Part shown: positions 9,028-18,899 of the stretch, in pieces
Position numbering within the stretch: the stretch's first letter is position 1
How the letters are laid out: every line of letters starts with the position of its first letter
Origin: an uncultured Paracoccaceae bacterium
GTDB lineage: Bacteria > Pseudomonadota > Alphaproteobacteria > Rhodobacterales > Rhodobacteraceae
Assembly: GCA_947494445.1 (NCBI GenBank)
Contig: CANLVD010000001.1
Location: 186,001 to 250,000 of the forward strand
DNA: 64,000 bases
Reading direction: 5' to 3'
Position numbers and translations under genes: made by a program
The notes under the pieces: generated by a model
Database searches by the model: none
What the model was told of the DNA's origin: nothing
Seen by the model: only the letters and a program-made list of their open reading frames with translations

Positions 9028-10887
9028 GTGGACAGACCCATGAAAGATGCCCCCTTTGATCTGAGTCGCAACCAGAAGGCGCTGATCGTGCTCTTGCTGG
9101 ACGCGTTACTGGTCCCCTTCGCACTGTTTCTATCGCTTGTGCTGCGTCTGGGCGTATTGTTGCCGCTGGAATACTTTCCCCAAGCCAACGGCCTGTTTCT
9201 CAGCCTGCCGCTGATCGGCGTGATCCTGTCCTGGGTCATGGGCATTCCCAATGTCGTGTTGCGCGCGTTCGAGCAACGGGCGATTTGGCAACTGACCCGG
9301 TTTGTCTTTGTGATGTCACTGATCTGCGCAGGGCTGAACACTTTTCTCAGCTTCGGACTGCCCCGCTCAATTCCCGGCATCTGGGCAGCCGTGTTTCTGG
9401 TCTTTGCCGTTGCCGCAAGGCTGCTGCTGGCCAATCTGGGAGAAAGACTGGATCGCCGTGGTCTGACCACAAAGCAGGTGATGATCTACGGAGCCGGGGC
9501 GACGGGTCAGCAGCTTGCTGCTGCCTTGCGTGCTGACCGCGATATGCGGGTCATGGGGTTTGTCGACGACAATTCTGCCCTAAGGCGGGTGACCGTAGCA
9601 GGGCTTTCCGTTGTAATGCCCGCAGAACTGCCCAAAGTGATCAGCCAGCAGAACATCTCTCAGATCATTCTGGCAATGCCCACCACCACCCGGCGCAGAC
9701 GTGCCGAAATTGTCGAAAGTCTTCAGCCTTTGGGCGTGGAAGTGATGGCGGTACCGTCTTTCCTCGACATGATGGATGGCCGGACGCTGACCGATCAGAT
9801 CCAACCAGTGACACCCGATGCGCTTTTGGGACGCAACGCCGTTGATCTGGCGATCCCCGAGGTGGCGCAGGCCTATCGCGGCAAGACAGTGATGGTCACA
9901 GGCGCAGGTGGTTCAATCGGGTCGGAACTGGTCAGACAGGTCGTCCGTGCGGGGCCGGGCCGTCTGGTGCTCTATGAGCAGGGTGAACTGGGTCTTTACA
10001 CGGTTGAGCAGCACCTCAGAAAAATAACTCCTTTGGGATGCGAGGTCGTGCCCATCCTCGGCTCAGTGAACGATGAAGCACGTCTGGCTCGTGTGCTCGC
10101 ACAGTATGACGTGCAGATTGTTCTTCATGCCGCGGCCTACAAACATGTCCCCATGGTCGAGGCCAACCCGCTGGAAGGCGCGCGCAACAATATCCTGGGC
10201 ACGGAAGCTCTGGCCCGCATGGCGGCCAAAGCCGGGGTGGAACGCTTCATTCTGGTATCCACTGACAAGGCTGTGCGGCCCACCAATGTCATGGGTGCCA
10301 CGAAACGCATGGCTGAACTGGTGGTGCAGGATGCGCAAACTCGCGCAGACGGTATTTTTGCCATGGTGCGATTCGGCAATGTGCTGGGCTCTTCCGGATC
10401 CGTCATACCGTTGTTTCGCGACCAGATTGCCCGTGGCGGACCTGTGACCCTGACCCATAAGGACATTACCCGCTATTTCATGACGATCCCCGAGGCCGCA
10501 CAACTGGTTCTACTGGCGGGATCTTTTGCCGAAGGCGGAGAAGTCTTCGTGCTTGATATGGGCACACCAGTGAAAATTCACGACCTTGCCCGTCGGATGA
10601 TCGAACTGTCGGGCCTTACCGTGCGGGACGAAACCAACCCGGACGGAGATATCGAGATTGTCGTGACCGGTCTGCGCCCCGGCGAAAAGCTTTATGAAGA
10701 ACTGCTGATCGGAGAGAACACGGTTGCGACCCCCCATCCCAAGATCATGCGTGCAAAAGAAGGTATGCTGGATCAGGGAGAGATTGCCGGAGTACTGGAC
10801 AGTATCCGCAGGGCGGTGAGCGATGATTCCGTGGATGCGCTCAAGGCAGTTTTCCACGACAGGGTCGATGGATTTCAGTCTGAGTGA
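9028..10887 (+). CDS. CapD/WbpM-type nucleotide-sugar 4,6-dehydratase, membrane-anchored
   Basis: A 619-residue polysaccharide biosynthesis protein. Four membrane segments occupy about residues 10-135, followed by a first Rossmann domain (GAGATGQQLAA, about 155) and a second NAD-binding SDR domain (VTGAGGSIGSEL, about 290). The active site has the M-x3-K pattern (TNVMGATK) known from WbpM/FlaA1-type UDP-GlcNAc 4,6-dehydratases, in place of the usual Y-x3-K. It probably makes a UDP-4-keto-6-deoxy amino sugar for capsule, O-antigen or exopolysaccharide. The start is GTG at 9028 or ATG at 9040. The gene stands alone, ahead of a hairpin terminator. Confidence 0.92.
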   Translation: MDRPMKDAPFDLSRNQKALIVLLLDALLVPFALFLSLVLRLGVLLPLEYFPQANGLFLSLPLIGVILSWVMGIPNVVLRAFEQRAIWQLTRFVFVMSLICAGLNTFLSFGLPRSIPGIWAAVFLVFAVAARLLLANLGERLDRRGLTTKQVMIYGAGATGQQLAAALRADRDMRVMGFVDDNSALRRVTVAGLSVVMPAELPKVISQQNISQIILAMPTTTRRRRAEIVESLQPLGVEVMAVPSFLDMMDGRTLTDQIQPVTPDALLGRNAVDLAIPEVAQAYRGKTVMVTGAGGSIGSELVRQVVRAGPGRLVLYEQGELGLYTVEQHLRKITPLGCEVVPILGSVNDEARLARVLAQYDVQIVLHAAAYKHVPMVEANPLEGARNNILGTEALARMAAKAGVERFILVSTDKAVRPTNVMGATKRMAELVVQDAQTRADGIFAMVRFGNVLGSSGSVIPLFRDQIARGGPVTLTHKDITRYFMTIPEAAQLVLLAGSFAEGGEVFVLDMGTPVKIHDLARRMIELSGLTVRDETNPDGDIEIVVTGLRPGEKLYEELLIGENTVATPHPKIMRAKEGMLDQGEIAGVLDSIRRAVSDDSVDALKAVFHDRVDGFQSE

Positions 10888-10950
10888 TGACATGCGTCAG
10901 TCGCGGCATACGCACTAACCTGCCGATCTGAAAACGCATCTCCCAAAAGA

Positions 10951-10976
10951 AAAGAGCGGGCCAAGGCCCGCTCTTT
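10951..10976. terminator. Bidirectional intrinsic terminator
   Basis: A perfect 12-base-pair GC-rich stem (AAAGAGCGGGCC and its complement) with a two-base AA spacer lies between the converging dehydratase gene and porin gene. The A-rich flank on the left and the TTT on the right give short U-runs on both transcripts, so it can serve either strand. Confidence 0.85.
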
Positions 10977-11000
10977 CCAATTCATTCCAATCCGTGAGGA

Positions 11001-11873
11001 TTAGAAGGACATGGATACGCCGAAGTCGGCTACGGTTGTGCCAGCAGCTGTGTCTACAACACCACCAACGATGGATGCGCCACCGCCGAGGTCGTAGGAT
11101 GCGCCGATACCGATGTTGGTGTCTGCGCCAACGCCGTCTGCAAGCTCACGCTCGGAAGCGAATGCTGTCAGGGACAGGCCGTTGCCCAGGTCGTAACCCA
11201 GGGACAGAGCAGCATCGTCGCCACCGTCGTTCGTTGCGAAAGCTGCTTTCACGGAGAAGGCACCGATTGCGCCGCCAACGGAAGCTGCAACGTGACCGCC
11301 AGCTACAGAGTCGTCGTAACCCAGGCCGAGTGTCCAGCCACCGAAGGTTGCGCCAACACCAACTGCGATTTCTTCGAGATCACCACCTGTGGAGATGGAG
11401 AAGCCGAAGCTGTCGAAGTCGTAGTCGTAACGGATCTGAGAAGCTTCTGGAGCGGACTCAGTGATCTCGTTCAGGTCACCAAGAGCTGTGAGGCCAACGC
11501 CATCGACGTCGTTCACGCGCTGCTCAGCAGCATCGCCTGTGTCGCCGTACGTCAGTGTGCCGAAGCCGCCGGAGATAAATACGTTACCGCCAGTCGAGAC
11601 GTTACCGTTTGCAGCAACACCAGCGCCACCATCTTCAGCTTTGATCGAGTCAGCAACTTCCATGGAGCCACCGAAAGTCAGGCCGGAGTCAGTTGCGCCT
11701 GTACCTGTGATCACGCCGCGGAAGCGGGATGTACCAACTACGCCTGCGCCATCATCGTTGTCGATCAGGCCAAGACGTGCGTTTGCGGAGACAGACACGC
11801 CTGTGTGGCCGTCTGCGTATGCAGCACCAGCGAATGCTACGATCGCTGTGGTTGCGAAGAGAACGTTTTTCAT
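11001..11873 (-). CDS. Outer-membrane porin
   Basis: A 290-residue general porin of the alphaproteobacterial type. A 20-residue signal peptide (MKNVLFATTAIVAFAGAAYA) is followed by glycine- and aspartate-rich amphipathic strands. The protein ends in GVSMSF, the C-terminal aromatic signature read by the BAM machinery. A GAGGGA ribosome site lies 5 bases before the ATG. Codon use is visibly narrower than in neighbouring genes (repeated GCT, GGT, TCC, AAC-type choices), as expected for a highly expressed envelope protein. It allows passive entry of small solutes. The upstream gap (11874-12126) must hold its promoter, but no clear one was found. Confidence 0.9.
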   Translation of the reverse strand: MKNVLFATTAIVAFAGAAYADGHTGVSVSANARLGLIDNDDGAGVVGTSRFRGVITGTGATDSGLTFGGSMEVADSIKAEDGGAGVAANGNVSTGGNVFISGGFGTLTYGDTGDAAEQRVNDVDGVGLTALGDLNEITESAPEASQIRYDYDFDSFGFSISTGGDLEEIAVGVGATFGGWTLGLGYDDSVAGGHVAASVGGAIGAFSVKAAFATNDGGDDAALSLGYDLGNGLSLTAFASERELADGVGADTNIGIGASYDLGGGASIVGGVVDTAAGTTVADFGVSMSF

Positions 11874-12126
11874 CGTTTTCCCTCAATTCGAGTTTAAAGG
11901 TGCACCTCTATCCAGGTTAAGCCCCGGACTGAGTACGCTGTGGTGTGCGCCTTTTGGCTCAAGGGGTCAAGAATTTGCGAATTCCTTCGCTGGCTCGCCT
12001 TTTTTTTGATGCATCCGTGCCACAGTCGCCTTTTGGACAGGATGTGCTTCACTCTTGTCGGCGCTGGACCGGTCCGATACATCATGTCAGAGCAATTTTT
12101 CTTCCCTGTAAGAGGACAGTCCGGTC

Positions 12127-12603
12127 ATGCGCAAGAGTATCAAAGGTTTGCTTGCAATATCAGCGCTTGTCGTGGTCGCAGCCTGTTCAAACAACAAGGT
12201 TCAGACAGACCCTCTGGCAGATGATCCGGACTTTGCAGGCATTCAGGATCGCGAAAGCCTTTTTGATCTGTTCAGTGGTGGTCCGCAGGATGTCGCCATC
12301 AATGTGAACCGTCATTTATGGTCTGCAACGCTGGATATCCTGTCGTTTCTGCCAATCGAGTCGGCAGATCCGTTCTCGGGCGTGATTGCAACCGGCTGGG
12401 GCCGTGTTCCCGGCTCGGCGATTCCCTACAAGGCAACCGCATATATCTCTGAACCGGCGCTGGATGCCCGGTCCTTGAAGCTCGCCCTGTTCCGCCAGTC
12501 CGGTGGTCGGGCAGTTGCTGTGAGTGATGAAACGGCGCGCGCGCTCGAAGATGCTATCCTGACCCGCGCCCGCCAGATGCGCATTGCGGAAGATCGGCGC
12601 TGA
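12127..12603 (+). CDS. DUF3576 lipoprotein
   Basis: A 158-residue predicted lipoprotein. The signal sequence ends in the lipobox VVAAC (lipidated cysteine about residue 20), followed by an asparagine-rich spacer and a globular domain of the DUF3576 family, conserved in alphaproteobacteria next to leuS. Its function is not established. The position upstream of leuS and lptE suggests an envelope role, possibly alongside lipopolysaccharide assembly, but this is only contextual. leuS begins 28 bases downstream and is probably in the same transcript. Confidence 0.85.
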   Translation: MRKSIKGLLAISALVVVAACSNNKVQTDPLADDPDFAGIQDRESLFDLFSGGPQDVAINVNRHLWSATLDILSFLPIESADPFSGVIATGWGRVPGSAIPYKATAYISEPALDARSLKLALFRQSGGRAVAVSDETARALEDAILTRARQMRIAEDRR

Positions 12604-12631
12604 CACGCCCCTCCTACTGAAAGACACGTAT

Positions 12632-15202
12632 ATGTCTCGTTACAACGCCCAAGTGACCGAGCCGAAATGGCAAGCAGCCTGGGACCAGGCCGATGTGTTC
12701 AAGGCCACGCGTGATCCTTCCAAGCCGAAATACTACGTGCTGGAGATGTTTCCCTACCCGTCAGGGCGCATCCATATGGGTCATGTGCGGAATTATACCA
12801 TGGGCGACGTGATTGCCCGCCACAAAGCAGCCAATGGCTACAGCGTTCTGCATCCCATGGGATGGGACGCGTTCGGCATGCCAGCCGAAAACGCGGCAAT
12901 GCAGAAGAACACTCATCCCGGCACCTGGACCTACCAGAACATCGCGGATATGCGCGATCAGATGAAGCCGCTGGGCTTTTCGATTGACTGGAGCCGGGAG
13001 TTTGCCACCTGCGATCCAGAGTATTACGGCCAGCAACAGGCGCTCTTTCTGGACATGATGGAAAAGGGCCTCGTCTACCGCAAGAATGCGGTCGTCAACT
13101 GGGATCCGGTCGATATGACGGTTCTTGCCAATGAACAGGTGATCGACGGCAAGGGTTGGCGCTCAGGCGCCGAGGTCGAGCGGCGCGAGCTGACCCAGTG
13201 GTTCTTCAAGATCTCGGACTACTCGGAAGAACTGCTCGACGCGCTTGATACGCTTAAGGAGTGGCCCGAGAAAGTCCGACTGATGCAGGCCAACTGGATC
13301 GGGCGTTCACGCGGGCTGCAATTTGCCTTTGACGTCAACGGCGCACCAACTGGTCATGAAAAACTGGCCGTCTACACAACCCGGCCTGATACGCTCTTGG
13401 GGGCAAGTTTTGCCGCCATTGCTGCTGACCACCCGCTGGCCAAAGCGCTGGAAGGAAACCCGGAGGTTGCGGCCTTCACCGCCAAGTGCCGCAAGCTGGG
13501 CACTTCAGAGGAGGCCCTGGAAAAGGCCGAAAAGCTGGGCTTTGACACAGGACTGACCGTCACCCATCCTCTCGACCCGGACTGGAAACTGCCGATCTAC
13601 ATCGCCAACTTCGTGCTGATGGATTATGGCACAGGCGCGATCTTCGGCTGTCCTGCCCATGACCAACGCGATCTGGACTTCGCCCGCAAATATGAATTGC
13701 CCGTGCTTGACGTTTATTTTGCGGATGACAGCGAGACACCGGTGGCCGATGAGGCTTTTGTGCCGTCCAAATCCGACAAGGTGCACTACAAACTGCTTCT
13801 CGCAGGTGAGCAGGACATGGATGCCAACACGGCCGTCGAGGCTGCGATCACCTATTGCGAGGACAAGGGCATCGGGCAGGGCAAGACCCAATTCCGCCTG
13901 CGCGACTGGGGCGTCAGCCGTCAGCGCTACTGGGGCTGTCCGATCCCGGTGGTTCATTGTGAAGGGTGTGGCGTGGTGCCAGAGAAGAAGGAAAACCTGC
14001 CTGTAGAGCTGCCACAGGATGTGACCTTCGACATTCCCGGCAATCCACTTGACCGTCATCCAACCTGGCGCGATGTCTCCTGCCCCTCCTGCGGCAAGCC
14101 AGCCCGGCGCGAAACCGATACGATGGATACGTTCGTTGACAGCTCGTGGTATTTCGCCCGCTTCACGGCACCACGGGCCACAACGCCTACGGTTCTGGAG
14201 GATGCCGACTACTGGATGAACGTCGATCAGTATATAGGCGGCATCGAACATGCGATCCTGCATCTGCTTTACTCACGCTTCTTCGCGCGCGCGATGAACA
14301 AGACGGGGCATCTGCCGGACAAGGCGATCGAGCCGTTCAATGCGCTCTTCACCCAAGGCATGCTGACCCATGAGACCTATTCGACCAAAGGCGCGAACGG
14401 GCTGCCGGTCTGGCACTCTCCGGATGAGGTGAAGCGCTCAGAGAAGAGCGCGGAACTGATCGAGACCGGAGAGGCCGTGGACATCGGCCCGATCATCAAG
14501 ATGTCCAAATCGAAGAAGAATGTGGTCGATCCGGAAGATATCATTGATCAGTATGGCGCTGACACCGCCCGCTGGTTTGTCATGTCCGACAGCCCGCCCG
14601 AGCGGGACGTTGAATGGACAGCAGCCGGGGCCGAGGCCGCATGGAAACACCTTCAGCGGGTCTGGCGTCTGGCGGATGACATCCGCCAGAGCGACAAGGA
14701 GGCGGCCTCCGACGGAGGCTCCGACGCAGCGCTTGCCCTGTCCAAGGCCGTTCACCGCACAATTTACGATGTCGATCAGGGCATTCTGGGGTTTGCCTTC
14801 AACAAATCTGTCGCCAAGCTTTATGAACTGACCAATATCATCGCCAAATCCAAGGCTCCACTGACTGCCCGACGAGAGGCGGTGATGACCTTGGCCCAGT
14901 TGATGCAACCCATGACACCGCATCTGGCCGAGGAAGTCTGGCAGGCACTGGATGGCGAAGGTCTCGTGGCGCAGGCCCCGTGGCCCAAGGCAGACCCTGC
15001 CATGTTGGTGGAGGATCAGATCACCCTGCCCATTCAGGTCAACGGCAAGAAGAAATCGGAAATCTCTGTTTCCAGAGACGCCGATAAGGCATCTGTTGAG
15101 GCGCTGGCTCTTGCCGATCCGGCGATTGCCAAACTGCTGGACGGTGCCGCTCCGCGCAAAATCATCGTCGTACCCGGGAGGATCGTGAACCTTGTCGTTT
15201 GA
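12632..15202 (+). CDS. leuS: Leucyl-tRNA synthetase
   Basis: An 856-residue class I aminoacyl-tRNA synthetase that charges tRNA-Leu. The HIGH-type motif appears as HMGH in [15 protein letters not shown] (about residue 42) and the KMSKS motif as [15 protein letters not shown] (about 625). A connective editing domain lies between them, and the anticodon-binding and C-terminal domains follow. The start is set at ATG 12632 ([13 protein letters not shown]), typical for the family; the frame extends upstream to 12584 inside the DUF3576 gene. The end overlaps the start of lptE by 11 bases. Confidence 0.97.
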   Translation: MSRYNAQVTEPKWQAAWDQADVFKATRDPSKPKYYVLEMFPYPSGRIHMGHVRNYTMGDVIARHKAANGYSVLHPMGWDAFGMPAENAAMQKNTHPGTWTYQNIADMRDQMKPLGFSIDWSREFATCDPEYYGQQQALFLDMMEKGLVYRKNAVVNWDPVDMTVLANEQVIDGKGWRSGAEVERRELTQWFFKISDYSEELLDALDTLKEWPEKVRLMQANWIGRSRGLQFAFDVNGAPTGHEKLAVYTTRPDTLLGASFAAIAADHPLAKALEGNPEVAAFTAKCRKLGTSEEALEKAEKLGFDTGLTVTHPLDPDWKLPIYIANFVLMDYGTGAIFGCPAHDQRDLDFARKYELPVLDVYFADDSETPVADEAFVPSKSDKVHYKLLLAGEQDMDANTAVEAAITYCEDKGIGQGKTQFRLRDWGVSRQRYWGCPIPVVHCEGCGVVPEKKENLPVELPQDVTFDIPGNPLDRHPTWRDVSCPSCGKPARRETDTMDTFVDSSWYFARFTAPRATTPTVLEDADYWMNVDQYIGGIEHAILHLLYSRFFARAMNKTGHLPDKAIEPFNALFTQGMLTHETYSTKGANGLPVWHSPDEVKRSEKSAELIETGEAVDIGPIIKMSKSKKNVVDPEDIIDQYGADTARWFVMSDSPPERDVEWTAAGAEAAWKHLQRVWRLADDIRQSDKEAASDGGSDAALALSKAVHRTIYDVDQGILGFAFNKSVAKLYELTNIIAKSKAPLTARREAVMTLAQLMQPMTPHLAEEVWQALDGEGLVAQAPWPKADPAMLVEDQITLPIQVNGKKKSEISVSRDADKASVEALALADPAIAKLLDGAAPRKIIVVPGRIVNLVV

Positions 15203-15686
15203 CCGCAGACGCCAGTTGTTGCTTTTGGGCGGTCTCGCCCCGCTGCTGCTGGCCTGTGGTTTCTCTCCTGTCTACGGGCCAGATGGCCCGGGAAAGGCGC
15301 TTCTGAACAAGGTTTTCATGGGGCCGGTGCCGGGCTCCATCGGCTTTTCCTTTCGCGAAGCGATCACCGAACGTCTGGGAGAACCGCTTGATCCCGTGTG
15401 GAAACTGGATGTTTCACTGGGTGTGACATCCGAGGATCGCGTAATCCGGCAGGACAACTCAATCACCCGATACTCCCTGACCGGCACGGCAACTTACAGT
15501 TTTCAGCGCGTCGATGGTGCGGCCCAGCCCAACACCGGTAAGGTCACCGCGAATACCGGCTACAGCGCCACCGCGAACTCCTTCGCGACACTGGCGGCAG
15601 AGCGGGATGCGCAGGCCCGGCTTGCACGCGCTCTGGCCGAAGAGCTTATCCTGAAACTTGCGGCCGACGTGGACCGGAACCCGTGA
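15192..15686 (+). CDS. lptE: LPS-assembly lipoprotein LptE
   Basis: A 164-residue lipoprotein expected to plug the LptD translocon and help insert lipopolysaccharide into the outer membrane. A short basic N-terminus (FDRRRQ) and hydrophobic core lead to the lipobox LLAC (cysteine 22), then GFSPVYG, a typical start of mature alphaproteobacterial LptE. The start codon is TTG, overlapping the end of leuS by 11 bases, with no in-frame ATG nearby that would keep the signal. The end overlaps the GTG of holA by 4 bases. The leuS-lptE-holA order is conserved in alphaproteobacteria. Confidence 0.9.
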   Translation: MSFDRRRQLLLLGGLAPLLLACGFSPVYGPDGPGKALLNKVFMGPVPGSIGFSFREAITERLGEPLDPVWKLDVSLGVTSEDRVIRQDNSITRYSLTGTATYSFQRVDGAAQPNTGKVTANTGYSATANSFATLAAERDAQARLARALAEELILKLAADVDRNP

Positions 15687-16708
15687 AGGCCAACAAGCAG
15701 GAGGCCGCGCGGTTCATCGCTAAGCCTGATCTGACCCGTGCTGGCGTCCTTCTTTATGGCATGGACGCGATGCGGGTGGCTTTGAAACGGCAGGATCTGG
15801 TCAAGACCGTCATCGGCCCTGATGGGGAAGCTGACATGCGCCTCACCAGAATTGAAGCCGCTGATCTGCGTAAGGATCCGTCCATGGTGACGGATGCTTT
15901 GAAAGCCGTTGGCTTCTTTCCCGGTGATCGGGTGGTTCTGGTCGAAAATGCTGGAGACGGCCTGAAGGACGTGCTTGGAAACGCCCTGCAGGATTGGGCC
16001 GAGGGTGATGCCCTGCTGGTTGTCACGGCCGGTCAGCTGAACGCCCGGTCAGGACTGCGCAAGGCTTTTGAGGCCGCACCCAACGCGCTGGCCATCGGGG
16101 TATACGACGATCCCCCGGGGCGCGACGAGATTGAGGCCGAACTGGCGCGCGCAGGCGTCTCGAACGTCTCACCTGATGCAATGGCAGACATCACCGCTCT
16201 GACCACCAGCCTTGATCCGGGCGACTTCCGTCAGGTTCTGACCAAGCTGTCACTCTACAAGCTCGGCGATCAGACACCGGTCAGCACGGATGATGTTCTG
16301 GCCATCGCCCCATTGGTGCAGGACACGGCTGTGGACGAGGTTGTGGGCGCAGCCGCAGATGGCCGACCCGAAGCCTTGGGTCTGTTGCTCAGCCAGATGG
16401 CAGGACAAGGCGTCAACGCCACGACACTGTGCATCGCTGCGACCCGTCATTTCCGCCAATTGTTCGCGGCCAGCACTGACCCATCTGGCCCCGAAGGCGC
16501 CCTTTCGCGTGCGCGTCCACCGGTGTTTGGACAAAGACGAGACCGGATGATCCGCCAGGTCCGCGCGCTCGGTCCACATCAGCTTGAAGGGATCGTAACC
16601 TCCCTAACCGATACGGATCTGACGCTGCGGTCATCGAAACCGGTTCCGGCGCTGGCCGTGCTGGAACGCGCGCTGATCCGCATCGCCATGCTCAAACGCA
16701 GACAATAA
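15683..16708 (+). CDS. holA: DNA polymerase III delta subunit HolA
   Basis: A 341-residue clamp-loader subunit that opens the beta clamp during replication. The N-terminal portion looks like the degenerate AAA+ fold of delta (LYGMDAMRVALKR near residue 25, then a VVLVENAGDG strand). The C-terminal half is the helical collar domain ending in LERALIRIAMLKRRQ. Start is GTG, overlapping the lptE stop by 4 bases, which indicates translational coupling. Placement after leuS and lptE supports the call, since delta proteins are weakly conserved in sequence. Confidence 0.9.
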   Translation: MKANKQEAARFIAKPDLTRAGVLLYGMDAMRVALKRQDLVKTVIGPDGEADMRLTRIEAADLRKDPSMVTDALKAVGFFPGDRVVLVENAGDGLKDVLGNALQDWAEGDALLVVTAGQLNARSGLRKAFEAAPNALAIGVYDDPPGRDEIEAELARAGVSNVSPDAMADITALTTSLDPGDFRQVLTKLSLYKLGDQTPVSTDDVLAIAPLVQDTAVDEVVGAAADGRPEALGLLLSQMAGQGVNATTLCIAATRHFRQLFAASTDPSGPEGALSRARPPVFGQRRDRMIRQVRALGPHQLEGIVTSLTDTDLTLRSSKPVPALAVLERALIRIAMLKRRQ

Positions 16709-16719
16709 AGGACCTTGCC

Positions 16720-17325
16720 ATGTACAAAGTGATCGGCAGACCGCAATCGCGTGCCTTGCGCATCATGTGGGCACTTGAGGAGCTGGGCGAGGCCTATGAA
16801 CTTGACCCGGCCGTACCCCGTTCGGAAACAGCTTTCGCCCACAACCCCATGGGCAAGGTGCCGTCGCTGATCTACGGTGACCAATCCATCACCGACAGCA
16901 TCGCGATCCTGACATATCTTGCCGACAAGCACGGCCAGATGACCCACCCGGCAGGCACGATTGCACGCGCCAGACAAGATGCAGCAACCATGTTTGCCGT
17001 GGCGGAGGTGGACGCTGCCCTTTGGTTGAAGGCAAAGCATGGATTTGTACTGCCAAAGGAAAATCGCGTTGAGGCCGCCAAGGCGGCGGCTGAATGGGAA
17101 TTCAATGCAGCCATGAAAACGCTTGAAAAGATGCTGGGCGACGCCGAGTTCATTGCGGGCGACAGTCTGACGGTCCCCGACATAGTGCTGGGCCATTGCG
17201 GCGGCTGGGCGCTCAGTGCCAAGTTCTCGCTGCCTGACGGACCGGTGGGTGACTATTTCCGCCGGTTGCGCAAACGCCCTGCAATGCAGGCGGCCATGAC
17301 CCGGGCCAAAGAGGTCAGCGGTTGA
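16720..17325 (+). CDS. Glutathione S-transferase family protein
   Basis: A 201-residue cytoplasmic glutathione transferase. The N-terminal thioredoxin-like domain has RPQSRALRIMWALEELG (a serine in the position of the usual catalytic residue region) and the glutathione-binding NPMGKVPSLIYGDQSITDS, with the conserved cis-proline and D-S pair. The all-helical C-terminal domain includes GDSLTVPDIVLGH, the N-capping motif of the family. The substrate is unknown. It begins 11 bases after holA and ends with an 11-base overlap onto the convergent flavoprotein gene. Confidence 0.88.
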   Translation: MYKVIGRPQSRALRIMWALEELGEAYELDPAVPRSETAFAHNPMGKVPSLIYGDQSITDSIAILTYLADKHGQMTHPAGTIARARQDAATMFAVAEVDAALWLKAKHGFVLPKENRVEAAKAAAEWEFNAAMKTLEKMLGDAEFIAGDSLTVPDIVLGHCGGWALSAKFSLPDGPVGDYFRRLRKRPAMQAAMTRAKEVSG

Positions 17326-18505
17326 TAAACCGGGCCGCTGCCTCGCCCGCTTTCCACCCAGTGGCAAGGCAGGCTGTGATCAGATAGCCGCCGGTGGGCG
17401 CATCCCAGTTCAGCATCTCGCCCGCACAGAACAGACCCGCCCGGTCCCTGACCATCAGATCGGCATCCAGCGCTTCAAACAACAAACCTCCATCGGTGGA
17501 GATCGCTTCGTCAAGCGGTCTTGGCCCGGTCACCGGGATCGGCACGGCTTTCAGCCGAGCGGCAAGGGCATCCATATCACGCGGCAAAGGACCTGCTTCC
17601 ATCAGGACAGCGCGCTTGACCGGATCGAGCCTGACGGCTTTGCGCAGATGGTTCGACAGACTGGTCTTGCCACGCGGCTTGGTCAGGCGGGTTTGCACGT
17701 CCTCCAGCGTCATGGCCGGAACCAGATCAATGAACAGAGTGTCTGCACCCGCCTCAAGCGCATCCCGCAGGGTCTGCGAAACCGTATAAATTCCACTGCC
17801 TTCGACGCCGTTTCGGGAAATCACACATTCTCCCTGAACGCTCTGCTCTCCAACCATCAGACGCACCGGCTTGAGTGGTTTGCCGAAATGCGGCTCCATG
17901 TAGGACGACCAGTTGCAGGAGAAACCCATATTGGACGGGCGAAAGGGCGCGATCTGCGCGGGGTCAAAATATTGCGTCCAAACACCGTCTGAGCCAAGTC
18001 GCGACCAGCTTGCCCCACCCATTGCCAAAACCACCGCCTTGGCCTGCACCAGAACGTCACCTTGCGGGATCTCGAACGTCAGCGCCCCATCCTGCCAGCC
18101 GGTCCAACGATGCCGGGTGCGCATCTCGACTCCCAATTCACCCAGTTGCCTCAACCATGCGCGCAGAAGGGGTGAGGCCTTCATGGCCTTGGGAAACACA
18201 CGGCCAGAGGAGCCGGTAAAAAGCGCCTGCCCCAGCCCTTCGGCCCAGCGCGTGATCCGGTTTGGATCAAGGGAAATAAGATCAGTCAAAGGGCCTTTGC
18301 CGTAGCCTTCGGCAAATGCATCCGCTGGCAGGTTCATCGTCAGGTTCAACCCGGACTTTCCAGCCATCAGAAACTTGCGGCCCAGCGACGGTTTGGCTTC
18401 GAACACACAGACCGAAGCCCCCGCGCGTGCTGCCGCCTCAGCCGCAGCAAGCCCTGCCGGGCCGCTGCCGATCACACAGATATCGAAGTCGGTTGATTGG
18501 GTCAT
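17315..18505 (-). CDS. HI0933/BaiN-like FAD-dependent oxidoreductase (TIGR03862-type)
   Basis: A 396-residue flavoprotein. The N-terminal dinucleotide motif VIGSGPAGLAAAEAAARAGASV (about residue 11) binds FAD, and GRKFLMAGKSGLNLT is the family-specific segment that follows. A second FAD-contact motif near the C-terminus reads GLFCAGEMLNWDAPTGGYLI. This matches the HI0933-like family, whose members are uncharacterised apart from bile-acid reductase relatives. It overlaps the end of the glutathione transferase gene by 11 bases and is divergent from the HNH gene with only 22 bases between start codons, so promoters must be embedded in coding sequence. Confidence 0.88.
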   Translation of the reverse strand: MTQSTDFDICVIGSGPAGLAAAEAAARAGASVCVFEAKPSLGRKFLMAGKSGLNLTMNLPADAFAEGYGKGPLTDLISLDPNRITRWAEGLGQALFTGSSGRVFPKAMKASPLLRAWLRQLGELGVEMRTRHRWTGWQDGALTFEIPQGDVLVQAKAVVLAMGGASWSRLGSDGVWTQYFDPAQIAPFRPSNMGFSCNWSSYMEPHFGKPLKPVRLMVGEQSVQGECVISRNGVEGSGIYTVSQTLRDALEAGADTLFIDLVPAMTLEDVQTRLTKPRGKTSLSNHLRKAVRLDPVKRAVLMEAGPLPRDMDALAARLKAVPIPVTGPRPLDEAISTDGGLLFEALDADLMVRDRAGLFCAGEMLNWDAPTGGYLITACLATGWKAGEAAARFINR

Positions 18506-18527
18506 GGGCGCGTCCTATCACCCAAGC

Positions 18528-18833
18528 ATGGACCGCGACCAGAGCAATCCCATCTGCCCGCTGTGTGAACGCCCGATACCGCCTCATGCACGGCAAAGTC
18601 TGCATCACCTCATCCCCAAGCTGAAGGGTGGCAAAGGTGGTCCCGTCGTGCTGCTGCACCAGATTTGCCACAACGAAGTCCATGCCAGCCTGACTGAGAC
18701 CGAACTGGCCCGGGATTTTTCAACCATAGAAACCCTGCAAACCCACCCCAGGCTGGCGAAATTCATAAGATGGGTGCGCAAACAGGACCCGGCCTATCAC
18801 AGCAGATCCGTGGGTGGTCGCCGCAAGCGATAA
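18528..18833 (+). CDS. Small HNH-type nuclease-like protein
   Basis: A 101-residue protein with an HNH core: a CPLC knuckle (residues 10-13), H26-H27 in LHHLIPKLKGG, and a HQICHNEVH segment carrying the N and second H. It is a stand-alone HNH domain, of the kind annotated as HNH endonuclease or HNH family protein in this group. Only one full Cys-x2-Cys pair is present, the second being reduced to a single cysteine. The ATG at 18528 is chosen because upstream codons run antisense through the flavoprotein gene. The target is unknown; it could be a housekeeping repair nuclease rather than a restriction enzyme. Confidence 0.75.
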   Translation: MDRDQSNPICPLCERPIPPHARQSLHHLIPKLKGGKGGPVVLLHQICHNEVHASLTETELARDFSTIETLQTHPRLAKFIRWVRKQDPAYHSRSVGGRRKR

Positions 18834-18899
18834 ATTGACCTTGTTTTACAAGCCGCCTAGGGTGGTCCGAACTGATAAAAACACTTGGGAGCGCGCGTA

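Noticed and set aside
11292-11897. 201-codon cysteine-rich frame opposite the porin
   Set aside because: Looks unusual (many cysteines), but the composition is the complement of the biased porin codons; the porin has signal peptide, ribosome site and C-terminal phenylalanine.
11977-12007. Hairpin GCGAA/TTCGC followed by a run of eight Ts in the porin upstream gap, possibly a small RNA terminator
   Set aside because: The stem is only 5 pairs and sits 9 bases from the T-run; no promoter could be placed before it, so a small RNA was not called. Nothing else clear was seen in 11874-12126.
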